Origin: JAAYUJ01 sp963698165
Lineage (GTDB): Bacteria; Desulfobacterota; Syntrophobacteria; Syntrophobacterales; Syntrophobacteraceae
Direction of reading: 5' to 3'
Length of the DNA: 64,000 nucleotides
Assembly: GCA_963698165.1 (NCBI GenBank)
Contig: CAVOPT010000018.1
Location: 124,001-188,000, forward strand
The position numbers were made by a program, and so were the translations under genes. Under the pieces are notes generated by a model. That model was not told where the DNA came from, ran no database searches, and saw only the letters and a program-made list of their open reading frames with translations. Of the stretch, positions 8,194 through 18,000 are shown in pieces. Position 1 is the stretch's first letter. Each line of letters begins with the position of its first letter.

Positions 8194-8796
8194 GTGGTAT
8201 TTAAGAAAGACAAAAAGGTATACTGGGGCTGCACGACAGGCAATTATATCCATGAAGGTGAAGCTCCGCCTCAGAAATGTCCTTCGTGCGACCACGAGTC
8301 AAGTTATTTTTCAGATTATGCGAAAGATATTAAAGGGGGATTTATGGTTTCAAATATTCTTGTTCCCACAGATGGTTCAAAGACAGCTCAAAAGGCAGTC
8401 AGGTTTGCGGTTGACCTTGCAAAACAGTTAAATGCCTCAATTGTTGTCCTGAGCGTTATTGATGATCGCTCACTTATAGCCCAGACAATCCCTGCCGTGG
8501 ATACTCAAATGCACGTAATAGAGCCTATTGAGGGTTATCTGCGCGAAGCGGCCAAAGTGTATGCTGGAGAAATAGAGAAGCTGTGTGATAAAAGTGGCGT
8601 CCAATCAAAGACTGTTATAACGAAAGGGCACCCTGTTGAGGAGATTGTGAAAGAGGCTCGAAAGTCAAAGGTAAATCTCATCGTTATGGGATCCCATGGT
8701 AGAAGTGCTTTAGCAGCTGCAGTGCTTGGCAGCGTTACGTATGGAGTCATTCATCACGAGACAAAGGTTCCTGTGCTCATCGTGCGGAGAGCCTGA
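8194..8796 (+). CDS. Universal stress protein with N-terminal rubredoxin-like extension
   Basis: The C-terminal 150 residues are a UspA-type domain: strand NILVPTDGSKTAQKAV and the ATP-binding signature VMGSHGRSALAAAVLGSVT ending in PVLIV. The N-terminal 50 residues match a rubrerythrin/rubredoxin knuckle (GCTTGNYIHEGEAPPQKCPSC), but the second Cys of the first pair is Gly, so normal four-Cys iron binding is not possible. The frame begins at a GTG (8194) with a weak site, while an in-frame ATG at 8344 has a very strong AAAGGGGG site and would give a plain 150-aa Usp. Both forms may be made. The gene is more AT-rich than its neighbours. Confidence 0.82.
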   Translation: MVFKKDKKVYWGCTTGNYIHEGEAPPQKCPSCDHESSYFSDYAKDIKGGFMVSNILVPTDGSKTAQKAVRFAVDLAKQLNASIVVLSVIDDRSLIAQTIPAVDTQMHVIEPIEGYLREAAKVYAGEIEKLCDKSGVQSKTVITKGHPVEEIVKEARKSKVNLIVMGSHGRSALAAAVLGSVTYGVIHHETKVPVLIVRRA

Positions 8797-8810
8797 TAGT
8801 GGGCATCTCG

Positions 8811-8950
8811 TCTTCAAGCATCCCTTCGAGAGAGGGGGTCGAAGAACATGCATGTGCCTTGAAACATCCAGAGGTGCCGGAGGGACAGGCCTAGGTATCA
8901 CCGTAGTAAAAGAAATCGCCGGACAACACGCTGCGGCAAAGTATGGGTAG
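8811..8950 (+). pseudogene. Fragment of a histidine-kinase ATPase domain
   Basis: Directly after the stress-protein gene a frame reads RGAGGTGLGITVVKEIAG and stops 30 bases later. This matches the G2 box and following helix of a histidine-kinase HATPase_c domain. Nothing upstream encodes the rest of a kinase, so it is a remnant. Recognition rests on one short motif. Confidence 0.4.
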
Positions 8951-8952
8951 AG

Positions 8953-8980
8953 GCAAGAAGCAAGAAGCAAGAAGCAAGAA
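8953..8980 (+). repeat. 7-bp microsatellite, four copies
   Basis: GCAAGAA is repeated four times without error. Noncoding, between the kinase fragment and repeat copy B. Confidence 0.7.
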
Positions 8981-9027
8981 GGGAATTACATTCTATATTT
9001 CTTTACGCAACCAGGCTTCTTGTCCGC

Positions 9028-9093
9028 ATTTTCCATATCCAGATCATTTGCGTTATGCACCACCCGGATCTGCGAGTTCACCGCATTGGCAAG
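9028..9093 (+). repeat. Dispersed intergenic repeat, copy B (short form)
   Basis: Contains CCATATCCAGATCATTTGCG, TTATGCACC and the ending TTCACCGCATTGGCAAG. It lies 40 bases beyond the stop of the minus-strand peptidase. Confidence 0.6.
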
Positions 9094-9133
9094 TTCTGTT
9101 GCAAGAACCGGCCTATCCGCCCCGTTGGTATGC

Positions 9134-10309
9134 CTAGACTTCAATGAGGAGTCGTGGGCTTACTGTGAGAAGCTCAGCTCCCGTTTCGGTTATATGGAGT
9201 GTATCCTCTAATTTTACGGTATACGCTTCGGGTTCCATCAGGTGGAGTTCAAGGGCTAGCGTCATTCCTGGTGAAAGCAAAACATCGCTGTTTGCGGAAA
9301 GAAGCGGCGGCTCGTTGATTTCAAGCCCGACTCCATGCCCAATAAAATGTGCCCTGGAGCCGTTATCAAACCTCATAAAAGAATCTTTGAGGCCAATGCT
9401 TTCAGCTTGAGCAAAAGCATCATTGAACAAGTCCCTCACGGTGATGCCGGGCCGCATGTTCGCAATGATTCGGTCGGCAACCTCCCTCAATTGCTCAAAC
9501 AAGTCCTTCGCCCTCGAAGGTGCCCTGCCAGCTGCATATATTCTGCTCTGGTCGGCATGGTAGCCTTGAACACAAGTCGGGATATCGATCAAGACCAGAT
9601 CGAAGGGCTCGATTATTCTCCGGGAAGGTCCTGTCGGCACCGCGCTGCTAAGTCCTTGGCCACTCAGAGTATAGAGAGTTCCGCTTGTATGCCTCAGATT
9701 TGGGCCTGAAGCCAGTGGGCCTCGACTCATCACAAAGTCGGTGCTGCGCAGGAAGAAGCATCCCTCGTGACCGGCGACGCGCTGCGCGTTCTCAACGGCC
9801 GCTGCGAGTTCGAGTTCGGTTATGCCTTGGCGCAAAACGGAGACTGCCGCCAAGTGCCCCGAGTGGATTGCCGAGCAGGCCTTCCTGATACTGTCGACCT
9901 CGGAAGTATCCTTTAGCATCCGGCGTCGGAGAATATAAGGGGAGACATCGATAAGTTTTCGGCCGTTCAAAGCTCGATTCAAAGCTCTGGCCTGGGGAAT
10001 GGTGAGCAAATCCAGCTCGGTCCCTATCTTTTCTCCAGGAAGACCTCCACCGGGAAACATGATGCTGATGATTTTTTCCAGATTTCTCTCGGTTGAGATT
10101 TGGCCGGCATCTAGCCATGTTTCGCTCAGAACAATATCATACCCTCTTCGGACGAACAGCATGACCTCATCGGGCCTTATGATCAGATAGGAAGGCTGAG
10201 CCGTATTCGTGAAGTAGAAAACATCCCTTGAATAAAAGAGAACCGCCCCTGTCAGCCCGTTTTCCTTAAGGACATCCTGTAAGTCGTGAATTCTATCTCT
10301 TTGGGACAT
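9134..10309 (-). CDS. M24-family metallopeptidase (Xaa-Pro aminopeptidase/creatinase fold)
   Basis: Cytosolic dinuclear-metal enzyme of 391 aa, likely an aminopeptidase P or prolidase. The N-terminal creatinase-like domain (about 1-140) is followed by a pita-bread domain. Metal ligands are visible: Asp in VLIDIPTC and Asp in GYHADQSR, His in HFIGHGVGLEINEPP, Glu in LALELHLM and Glu in VKLEDTL. The ATG at 10309 has GGAG six bases upstream, better than one six codons earlier. It stands alone. Creatinase-type substrates cannot be excluded. Confidence 0.9.
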   Translation of the reverse strand: MSQRDRIHDLQDVLKENGLTGAVLFYSRDVFYFTNTAQPSYLIIRPDEVMLFVRRGYDIVLSETWLDAGQISTERNLEKIISIMFPGGGLPGEKIGTELDLLTIPQARALNRALNGRKLIDVSPYILRRRMLKDTSEVDSIRKACSAIHSGHLAAVSVLRQGITELELAAAVENAQRVAGHEGCFFLRSTDFVMSRGPLASGPNLRHTSGTLYTLSGQGLSSAVPTGPSRRIIEPFDLVLIDIPTCVQGYHADQSRIYAAGRAPSRAKDLFEQLREVADRIIANMRPGITVRDLFNDAFAQAESIGLKDSFMRFDNGSRAHFIGHGVGLEINEPPLLSANSDVLLSPGMTLALELHLMEPEAYTVKLEDTLHITETGAELLTVSPRLLIEV

Positions 10310-10730
10310 TTTGTTCTCCAACACCACCGCTTATTCCGGCGATTCCAGCCACCAAGCCCGGTTGAAAGCACTCACTCTTGGAGGGTTCCCATGATCGCGG
10401 GAGATATAGGTATTGAGGGTTCCCAACACTGTACAGGTCGATGATGCTTGCAGCAGAACCTTTTCTCCCCTGGCCCTTGAACCATAACTTTTCCCTGAGT
10501 CCCCGTCCATTACCGCGGCAGGGAAACGAGACCAGCAAAAACGGGGAAAAAGTGTGCCTTGGAAGTTGAAAAAATCAGCGTCAAAAACCTATCACTTCGG
10601 CAGAATTCAATCTGAAAAAGCGGTTGGGTTGCATGTGCGTTGTTATGGACGGACGTCCTTTTGTGCGGTAAACATTCTCGAACTCGCAGGGATATGGCTC
10701 GAAGGAAATTATCGGAATTGGAGGCGTCCT

Positions 10731-11474
10731 ATGCACGATTGCTCCAGGCTCGGCAGACTGGTCTACCTTGTGATAGCCCTTTTCATCGCGGCCGGCGTAT
10801 TTGGCTGTGCAACCATGCAAAGCTCTGCTCCAACAGGGCCGTCCGTCCAAGCTGCGGCTGAGGCAGAAAGGACGGTAGTGCCGGGACAAGTCCAGCGTCA
10901 GGGGTATCAGGGCCCTTTCATGGTCACCTATTATCCTCCGCCCGGCAGGATCGATTTCTGCGGGGAGCCCGTCCCCCTGCAACACCAGGAGGTCCTGGAG
11001 CGATTAGACAAAGAGTTCACTCTCATCGTATACAACCATGCGCAGGTTTACCGGTGGTTAAAACGCAAGGAGCGCTATTTCCCTTGGGTTGAGGAACGCC
11101 TCCGGCGCCTCAACCTGCCAGAAGACCTGAAGTATGTCGCCATTGCAGAAAGCGAGCCCCCGCTAAATGCCCCGGAGAAGAGAAAATCGGTGGACATGCG
11201 CTATGATTTCGATGGTTCCCCGGACAGCGCTTTCCAGTATTTGGGGGATCTTTACCGCAATTTCAAGAGCTGGCCTCTGGCGATAGCGGCTTACAAATGC
11301 GGTGAGAAACGGATTATGGACGAGTGCCGCGCGCAGGGCGAGAGGGATTGCTACCAACTGATGCTGCCGCAGGAGACTGAGCGCTACGTTTTCAGGATCT
11401 TGGCGATCAAGGCGGTCCTTAGCGATCCGACGCGTTACGGGTATGAACTGCCCAAAGGCGCCGGATACCCCTAA
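10731..11474 (+). CDS. Lytic-transglycosylase-like lipoprotein with shortened catalytic domain
   Basis: Lipoprotein of 247 aa: signal segment LVYLVIALFIAAGVFGC with the lipobox Cys. The ATG at 10731 follows GGAGG. The C-terminal part resembles MltD/SLT: LPEDLKYVAIAES carries the catalytic Glu position and SWPLAIAAYKCGEKRI matches the usual AAYNAG segment. Between them the normal G-x-WQFMP-type block is missing and is replaced by a short KRKSVDMRYDFDG stretch, so activity is doubtful. It would sit at the inner or outer membrane facing peptidoglycan. Confidence 0.72.
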   Translation: MHDCSRLGRLVYLVIALFIAAGVFGCATMQSSAPTGPSVQAAAEAERTVVPGQVQRQGYQGPFMVTYYPPPGRIDFCGEPVPLQHQEVLERLDKEFTLIVYNHAQVYRWLKRKERYFPWVEERLRRLNLPEDLKYVAIAESEPPLNAPEKRKSVDMRYDFDGSPDSAFQYLGDLYRNFKSWPLAIAAYKCGEKRIMDECRAQGERDCYQLMLPQETERYVFRILAIKAVLSDPTRYGYELPKGAGYP

Positions 11475-12607
11475 GTCTAGCAGGGCCATCAGGAGGCCAG
11501 CATCGCTCCACTCAGCGTTGAGAATTCCTGGGCATAAATTCTTGCATTCCGCATCATATCTGAAGGTGCTTGGAGTTAAACATCCTGGCAAGTTCTTGTC
11601 GGGATTTGGAGAGGACGTCTGCACCAGATACCATCTCCGATACGGCTGTAAAATAGAGAGTATCACAGAACCTCATCGGCTTTACGGATAACACGCATCC
11701 CGCCAAGCGGGTCGTGGAAACAACCGGCGAATCCTCACGAGGAAAAACCAGAACGCCAGCACATGGTGCAGTTGTTATTGATGGTTTAGACGATGGCTGA
11801 GCCGGCTACCTAAAGCCCCTGATAATCTGCCAGTAGACGTTCAAAGTGGAGACAATTCCTAAAAGCCGAGATTGGACCAGTTTTCATCAGGTCTGTGCAA
11901 ACTCATTCGCAATCCCTCGTCAATCAGATGAACCGACATTGAGATAGATCTACATCAAGCTGTTTTCCATTCCTCTCAACTCAAATACAAACAGTCTCCA
12001 GATTTCCCATCACTCATGATCAATCGGCATGCAAATGCCCTGGCAGAAATGTGTTTGATCCACCCACCCACACCTGCTAAATGAAAACCGTTATGAAGCG
12101 ATTTCTTATCTCCTTATCACCGTGCCTGCCGTTGGCGTTTCCGCTGCTTATGATGAAGACCGCAAGGGCGGGGGTTCGACCCACAGCCACCGATCAGGTC
12201 GATGCAACGCCACCTCACCCGAGGTGGTGGTGCAGCTGCTCGCGGCGCTCGGGCTCCCCGGCAACATGGTCGAGGAGCAGCTCGACCGTCTGCATACCGA
12301 GCTCCCTAGGCAGCGGCGCCTGGTAGCGCCCGGCGTCCCCCTCGTGCAGGTCCTGCTCCCTGTCGAGCAGGCGCCCGTGACGACGCATCGCCTCGGAGTG
12401 GGCGACTAGAGGGTGATGGAGGCCAACCCGAGAGCGCACACCTGCGTACTCGTGGACCTGCTCGGGACCAATTGACAGCGCCTGAGTCCACCGCCCGTCG
12501 ATCGCCGGTTGCTCCCCGGCGGTGTTCTCTATTTTCTTGGTACGGTGGCCTCGACTGCCGAGGCCCGTCGGCGGCTTGCGGCGGGGTAGCACGGAGGAGG
12601 GCTATTC
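11475..12607. other. Long intergenic region
   Basis: About 1.1 kb without a supported gene. The first half is AT-richer and has only short frames. From about 12160 the GC content rises sharply, and frames of about 95-125 codons appear on both strands, as expected in GC-rich noncoding DNA; none has a recognisable motif. The GC-rich part leads into the equally GC-rich membrane-protein gene and may have been acquired with it. Confidence 0.5.
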
Positions 12608-14419
12608 ATGCCGACGCGATCGTTGATCCGGGTCTTACTGATCGTCGCTATCGGATGGCTACTCATGCTGGGTCCTGGGGCCATGACCTACTGGTCAGTG
12701 CTCCAGAACGCGAGTGGCTATCAGGAGGCCGTGTTCTTGGTGACTGGCAGCCACTGCTTTGGCGGCGAGAGGACCATCGATTCCAGAGGCCGGACCAGCG
12801 CCTCGCCCCGTTACTGCTTCCTCGAAGGGACAGTCACAATCGGCTATGATGCGAAGGTCGCAACTGAGGAGCTGTCGATCGGTTCGACCGTTCCGGAGGA
12901 CACGCCGCCCGGAACACGTCTGCGGGTCTTCTACAATCCCGCTCTATCGCCTTTCGGCCTTAACTACATCAATCAGAGGACCCTGCCCGCAGACGAAGGG
13001 CCGGATCCGGCGACGTCGGCGCGCGCCTTTCTTCGGTCGACAGCCTGGATGTTCGGGCTGGCGCTGAGCACCGTGCTCGCCCTTCAGATCGTCTTGCTCT
13101 GGGGAGTCAGGCGCTTGTCGCACCCGCCCCAGCAGCTCGCCCTCGATCTTGGCGGGGGGTATGCGACGCTGGGTGTCCTGTTCCTCTCGCAAGGTCTGGC
13201 TCTCCTCCTGGTGCAGTTCTCGAATGTCGCCTGGGGAGGTGTCGTCCTCGGGCTCATCCTCGCCGGCGTCGGTGCTCCGCTGCTCATCCGCCGCTGCGTT
13301 GTCCTGAACAGGGATGACGGGCGTCTCGTGCGTGCGCGCCACATCTTCAGCATCCTCCTCGACCGACAGGAGTCTCCGCTGCCCCAGGTCGACAAGGTGA
13401 GCCTGCGATCCGACCGCGACGGGGTCTTCGTGCAGCTGGAGAGTGCCGAGACGAGGGTGCTGCTCGGCAAGGTCGCGGCGCATCCCAATGCATGCGAAGT
13501 TGGGAAGAGTCTGGCCGCGTTCCTTGGTGTTGAGGTCGAGGACCGCGCGCGAGACGTCACGAGCGTTGCGACCGATGCAGCCCTGACCACCAGATGTCGA
13601 GTGACACGGATGAAGTGGCGGCGGAGGCTGGCGGCCGTGTCCGTCCTGGTCGCCGCTGTGGTCGTGATCGTGCTGGCCGTCGAGTTCGTGCCGGACCTAC
13701 GTCGATCCTTGGCCACGTCCGTGCTCGAGCCGTCAGGCTATCCTCAGCAAATTGGCTTCTTGCGCTGGTGGGCGCTGAGTCGGTTGACTCGCGATCCCTC
13801 CCCAGCGGCTCTCTCGGCACTGCTGCGGGCTCTCAATACCATCGACGCCGAAACATTTCCGGAGATCGCCACGGAGCTGGAGGACGCCGGTTTGCGCGCG
13901 GTCGGCCTCACTCGGCTGCCAGGACGGGATCGTGACATGACGATCCGCACGATCAACGAGCAGTGGGCATGGCAGTTCGGGCTCAGCGCCGACGAGAACG
14001 GCGGCGTTCTCGGCCTGCTGCAGGTCGAAGGCCACTTCGTCCAGTCGATCAACGCGATCGCGGATCCCGATCCCCGCAAGGGCTGGCTGGCCTGGCAGCA
14101 CTTCGGTGTCGGCGATCTTGTCACACCCGAGCAGTTCCTCTGGTCTGTGGGGCCCGCCTTCACAGACCGACGGCCCATCCACTTCGTTATCACGGCGAAC
14201 GGGACCTCGTTCGACGGGCAGCCTGAGCCGATCACCTCACGGCAGGATGTTCTCGCGCGTACGGTGGGCGAGGCGCTGGCGCTGAGGTTATGGCTGTTGC
14301 GGGGTGTGGGCCATGACCATTTCCCTGAGGACTTCTGGACCTGGTGGAACGCCTGGGCCGGTAAACATCGCTTGCCTCCATTGCCTCACCCAGCGGGCGA
14401 GGCACCTACTGACCAGTAG
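12608..14419 (+). CDS. GC-rich multi-spanning membrane protein of unknown function
   Basis: Predicted 603-aa protein with a strong GGAGGAGGG site before the ATG. Hydrophobic segments: residues 7-30, a group at about 148-168, 187-208 and 211-230, and one at about 340-362. The region between the first two (30-140) contains YCFLEGTVTIGYDAKV and is probably extracytoplasmic, resembling DUF3592-type folds; the C-terminal 240 residues are soluble. I recognise no enzyme motif. Base composition is clearly GC-richer than both neighbours, suggesting transfer. It has no operon partner. Confidence 0.7.
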   Translation: MPTRSLIRVLLIVAIGWLLMLGPGAMTYWSVLQNASGYQEAVFLVTGSHCFGGERTIDSRGRTSASPRYCFLEGTVTIGYDAKVATEELSIGSTVPEDTPPGTRLRVFYNPALSPFGLNYINQRTLPADEGPDPATSARAFLRSTAWMFGLALSTVLALQIVLLWGVRRLSHPPQQLALDLGGGYATLGVLFLSQGLALLLVQFSNVAWGGVVLGLILAGVGAPLLIRRCVVLNRDDGRLVRARHIFSILLDRQESPLPQVDKVSLRSDRDGVFVQLESAETRVLLGKVAAHPNACEVGKSLAAFLGVEVEDRARDVTSVATDAALTTRCRVTRMKWRRRLAAVSVLVAAVVVIVLAVEFVPDLRRSLATSVLEPSGYPQQIGFLRWWALSRLTRDPSPAALSALLRALNTIDAETFPEIATELEDAGLRAVGLTRLPGRDRDMTIRTINEQWAWQFGLSADENGGVLGLLQVEGHFVQSINAIADPDPRKGWLAWQHFGVGDLVTPEQFLWSVGPAFTDRRPIHFVITANGTSFDGQPEPITSRQDVLARTVGEALALRLWLLRGVGHDHFPEDFWTWWNAWAGKHRLPPLPHPAGEAPTDQ

Positions 14420-14652
14420 CCCTACGCTCAGCGCTCCCTCGCCTCCTCGCAGCTGCGCGCCAGGTCAGCTCGAAGTATTCGAGCGTGGTGTATGTTGCAT
14501 CGATGGCGAGGCGCAGCGCGTGGCGTCATGCAAGCCCCCCCCAGCCACATGGTTGAGGGTCGGTTAAGCGGGCGTTCGGGCTACCGTCCAGTGTTATCAG
14601 AGTTGGTACAGTTCTTCCGATCCTGGGAATTCCGATCACCCAAACGTTCAGC

Positions 14653-14710
14653 ACATTCAGACCATTCTCGTTATGCGAGCAGTGCCAGCCTGGATTTCCA
14701 AGTTGGCAAG
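14653..14710 (+). repeat. Dispersed intergenic repeat, copy I (short form)
   Basis: Reads CATTCAGACCATTCTCGTTA, then TGCGAGC and, after about 20 bases, the conserved ending TTGGCAAG. It lies in the 14420-15038 gap, which otherwise shows nothing supported. Confidence 0.5.
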
Positions 14711-15038
14711 TTATCTTGAACCGGTCGCTTTCCTTTACGGTAGCTTCGTGCTATTGATCGACAATTCTGAATTCAGGCAAGAAGGAAGCACACCGTGAGA
14801 GATCTATGCAGCTCTGAGAGGAAGGGATTCTGAATTAAGCCGGGTGGCTATGCGAAATCATCTGAGAGATGTGGAGTCTCTCCTTCTTGGCCAGCCCACG
14901 GATACGTCTTTATAGCTCTCTTGAAAATCAAAGAACCTCCTGGCTTTTTTTTGTTTTTCCATTTCAACTGTTCAAGAATTCGGGTGCGGTACATAATCAG
15001 GTGTCCTATTCATTGACCGCAAATTCCTAATATCAACT

Positions 15039-15713
15039 ATGCCGAATAAATCAGTAATGAGACTTATGCAAAGAAAACAATGCCAGGCATTGATAGAGAC
15101 CACTCAGGAGCCCTGTAAAAACTCAGCTCTTCGCTTCTCAAAATATTGTTGGTCGCATGAATCAAAAACTTCCCACTTTATATCCTTATTCCTGGGAGCC
15201 ATCATTGTTTTTTTATTGACGCAAGCTTCCCATTGGCTATTCACGACAACAGAATCCCGAAAGCTTCTGGCGCCTCAAAAAAATACTGATAATAAGCCAT
15301 CTTTCAGGATATTAGTGAACGACGTTGCCATTGGCGATTTGAGTCAAGTGCCGATACCTTACACCGACAATGCCCTTATCAAAATCAGGATTCAAAATAT
15401 GGGGTCAGCCCCTGCCAGCGAAGTTTCTGCCTGCATAATCTATCCTGCCTACTTCACACAAGTCTCTGCAGATGGTTGGAGCGAGCAGCTTTCCTCTGAT
15501 TGGCATGAGCATGAGCAAATCATGTCGGAAACCGAAGTTGCTCATCATAGGATGCTCTCGAAGGCCCCTCTCGCTGTGGGTGATGGACTGTCTTTGCCCG
15601 ATATCCAGATCAAAAACCCCAAGAACTTTCTTATCCCTTTTGCCCTTCGGGCATGGGCGCCTAATTCTGAGGTGTCTGTTACCCGCTTCATTCTAACATT
15701 TGCCAATAAATAA
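15039..15713 (+). CDS. Membrane protein with N-terminal Cys/His zinc motif
   Basis: 224 aa. The N-terminus CQALIETTQEPCKNSALRFS, followed by a CWSH motif, matches the short C-x9-10-C...C-x2-H zinc motif seen in DUF5763-like proteins. A single membrane span follows (ISLFLGAIIVFLLTQASHWL, residues about 47-66), and then a 150-residue domain of beta character that may lie outside. The start is uncertain: ATGs at 15039 and 15057 both lack a clear ribosome site. Composition is AT-rich compared with the previous gene. Function unknown. Confidence 0.68.
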   Translation: MPNKSVMRLMQRKQCQALIETTQEPCKNSALRFSKYCWSHESKTSHFISLFLGAIIVFLLTQASHWLFTTTESRKLLAPQKNTDNKPSFRILVNDVAIGDLSQVPIPYTDNALIKIRIQNMGSAPASEVSACIIYPAYFTQVSADGWSEQLSSDWHEHEQIMSETEVAHHRMLSKAPLAVGDGLSLPDIQIKNPKNFLIPFALRAWAPNSEVSVTRFILTFANK

Positions 15714-15883
15714 CAACCGTTTCCTAACCATGGTTTCTCTATGATCAATACCGCCATTCTCACATACCCTGCCCTTCCGGTCAGCCTGCTGATCTCAAAA
15801 CCGGCGTGCGGTGAGATCCATTCAGCCAACGACCATCCTGATGAGTCGGGCTGTAGCCTTGGGTGTAAATCGAATTCACTGTT

Positions 15884-15986
15884 ACTCTCCTCTGTGCGTA
15901 TCACTGGGGATCCCGCAAGCACTTTCCATATTCGGATCATTCTGCGTTGCGCGACACCCGTGCCTTGAAGTTCACAACCTGGCAAG
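15884..15986 (+). repeat. Dispersed intergenic repeat, copy C (full length)
   Basis: Almost identical to copy D at 22665-22767: both contain CTCTCCTCTGTGCGTATCAC, TTTCCATATTCGGATCATTC and TGCGTTGCGCGACACCC, and end GGCAAG. The 15714-16197 gap holds nothing else that I can support. Confidence 0.75.
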
Positions 15987-16197
15987 TTCGAGAGGTTTAT
16001 GAGCCCAGGCGTAGGGCTTGCTCCAAAGGCTTGTTACGTACAGAGGCAAGAGATCCGCAATCTCGCCAACCTCTTGTGAAGAACAAATCTGCCAGAGATA
16101 AGCCTTGGGTTTCTTACCACGCCATGACCGGCGGTCGTAAGTCTATCTGGAGCCTCACCCACCTGGACCCACCTGACCAGCTAATCCCTTTTCCTTC

Positions 16198-17250
16198 CTA
16201 ACGGTCGAATTGAGAGACGCCTTCTAACACGGTGAGGGCAGGCAGAATTGTCATGCCCGCTAAGCGTTCGGTTCGATTTTCCCTATCGTTTACTACATCG
16301 CGGATGCGAATTTCCTGAACCTGCTTCGCAAAGCGAGTACGGATATGCGCATAAATTTCAGGGTCTGTCTCCCCCGAGTCTCCCACCAGAATGAAGTTTC
16401 TTGCGGGGAATTTTTCCATAATCTCGCTTATCTGAGAAACTTTTTGTTCAAAAGTCGCATCGCCCCCAGCAAGTTCCCTGAGATCTTTCCATGTGTCTAA
16501 ACTCAGTAAATTCTTTCTGATGTTCTTCATGTGAAAGGTTCCCTCCGGGAAACCTCCTTTTGGCCCCAGGAGAAAGCTTGCCAGCGGTTTAAACAATTGC
16601 CAGGGACCTCCGGAAACATAATGGAAAGAGGCGCCACCCAGGCCTTGATACATCTCCGCCATGTGCGGCGAGGCCATAAAATCCCGGAAAAAGGTATTTC
16701 TCACGACAATTTTAGTGCTAGCCGGAATTTCCGTTATCTTGATAGTATCGTCGATGTCTGAGATCACTGACAGTCCTTGAGGGCTGAGGAGTCTGACCCG
16801 CCCGGTTCCCGTATGGCCTTGTGAAACGGCGCGAAAAGTCAGCCAGCCAAACCGGGAGTTCTGCCGCTTCAACAAAGTGTCAGCTTTGGCAATTGACAGA
16901 GTAATAAAACCCTCTATGAGTCCGTTCAGATCAGACCGGGGGAACCCTCCTCCTTCCTCTTGCAGTTGGTATTCCTCAGTTTCCGGATCACTATCAAAGG
17001 CAAACCTCACCTCCTCATCAGATTCATCGTCGGCTACAAGCTCCGCCATCCGTGATCGAAAGTTGTCTATTTCCTTGCTGGGCAGATCTCCGAGACTTGC
17101 CGCCAAGCCGGTGATCAAACTTTCCATCACTGCCCGGTTCTCATGGACCCAGATGCGGAGAGGAATAACCCAGTGATGATCTTGATGATAGCCATAAGTG
17201 GGGTAGAAAGTCACCTGTTCTTCATCCGAACCAAATAACCAGTTCTTCAT
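16198..17250 (-). CDS. App1/DUF2183-family phosphatase-like protein
   Basis: 350 aa. The C-terminal two thirds carry the DUF2183 (App1, phosphatidate phosphatase) signature: SVISDIDDTIKITEI with the D-x-D-x-T catalytic motif of the HAD-like fold, HYVSGGPWQLF and FILVGDSGETDPEIYAHI. The N-terminal 150 residues are an accessory domain with acidic stretches. Predicted to dephosphorylate a lipid phosphate or similar substrate; in bacteria the substrate is not established. Single gene. Confidence 0.87.
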   Translation of the reverse strand: MKNWLFGSDEEQVTFYPTYGYHQDHHWVIPLRIWVHENRAVMESLITGLAASLGDLPSKEIDNFRSRMAELVADDESDEEVRFAFDSDPETEEYQLQEEGGGFPRSDLNGLIEGFITLSIAKADTLLKRQNSRFGWLTFRAVSQGHTGTGRVRLLSPQGLSVISDIDDTIKITEIPASTKIVVRNTFFRDFMASPHMAEMYQGLGGASFHYVSGGPWQLFKPLASFLLGPKGGFPEGTFHMKNIRKNLLSLDTWKDLRELAGGDATFEQKVSQISEIMEKFPARNFILVGDSGETDPEIYAHIRTRFAKQVQEIRIRDVVNDRENRTERLAGMTILPALTVLEGVSQFDR

Positions 17251-17729
17251 GGCACCTCCCCTGCATTTAGCTGATCTTTACGTCTGGAGAAGCTCAGTTC
17301 AAAACCCCAGAGACCACCGCGGTTCACCCTGAACCAGGCGTAACCCCGCCTTAAATAAACATATTATTCTGTCAAGCGGAACACGGCCTATACCGGCCAC
17401 CTTCACAGTGCTTTGTCCTTGTGTTTCAACTCGTCGGGCCCCAGAGACTGATGGCAGAATCTCCCTGAATTACCGCGAGGTGATAAGAAATCGCTTTTCG
17501 ATCATTTTAGACTACCACATCACGTGGGGGGATCTTCAATGCTTATGTGTAAAGATTTTGGGCAATTGGTGACAAAAGATGTCACTGGATGTGGTTGCGA
17601 GGTGGTTGAGTAATGCTGAAATCGGTTGGAATAGTGTTCGGGCACCTTCCCTTGCTTCCAGAGGCCTTGCCGGAGGGTCTTTACCCGGATTTGAGGGCAG
17701 ACTGCTCCTGTGGTGGCCGGTGGGGTCTG

Positions 17730-18000
17730 TCTCCGGCGTTGAAGTATAATGGTGGATTATGACGGACTCTTCATACCCGGGCCAGCCATCGTCAAAATCA
17801 TCGAGGACAACTGGCCCATCTGCAGGTACTTTCGTTTTTGTCTCATGAGGATCCAGATGCTGCTTCCACAACCCCAATGGCGGAGAACGCGTTCTATCAC
17901 TTCGGGTTCATCAATCAAGCTGATGATTTTCATCTCGTTGCCACATCGAGGGCAAGTCAAAGAATACCCCAGATCTTTCTCACGAATTCTCTGCTGGTTA
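17730..18000 (-). pseudogene. Remnant of an IS91-superfamily transposase C-terminus
   Basis: Minus-strand reading gives LTCPRCGNEMKIISLIDEPE, then VIERVLRHWG, and after one frameshift LWKQHLDPHETKTKVPADGP. This matches the conserved C-terminal zinc knuckle plus DPEVI-x3-LxHLGLW segment of IS91-like transposases. No upstream domain remains. A second decayed copy of the same piece is at 47236-47474. Confidence 0.65.

Noticed and set aside
12215..12592. 125-codon minus-strand frame in the GC-rich stretch
   Set aside because: Long frames are expected by chance in GC-rich DNA; no motif or credible ribosome site, and opposite frames of similar length exist.
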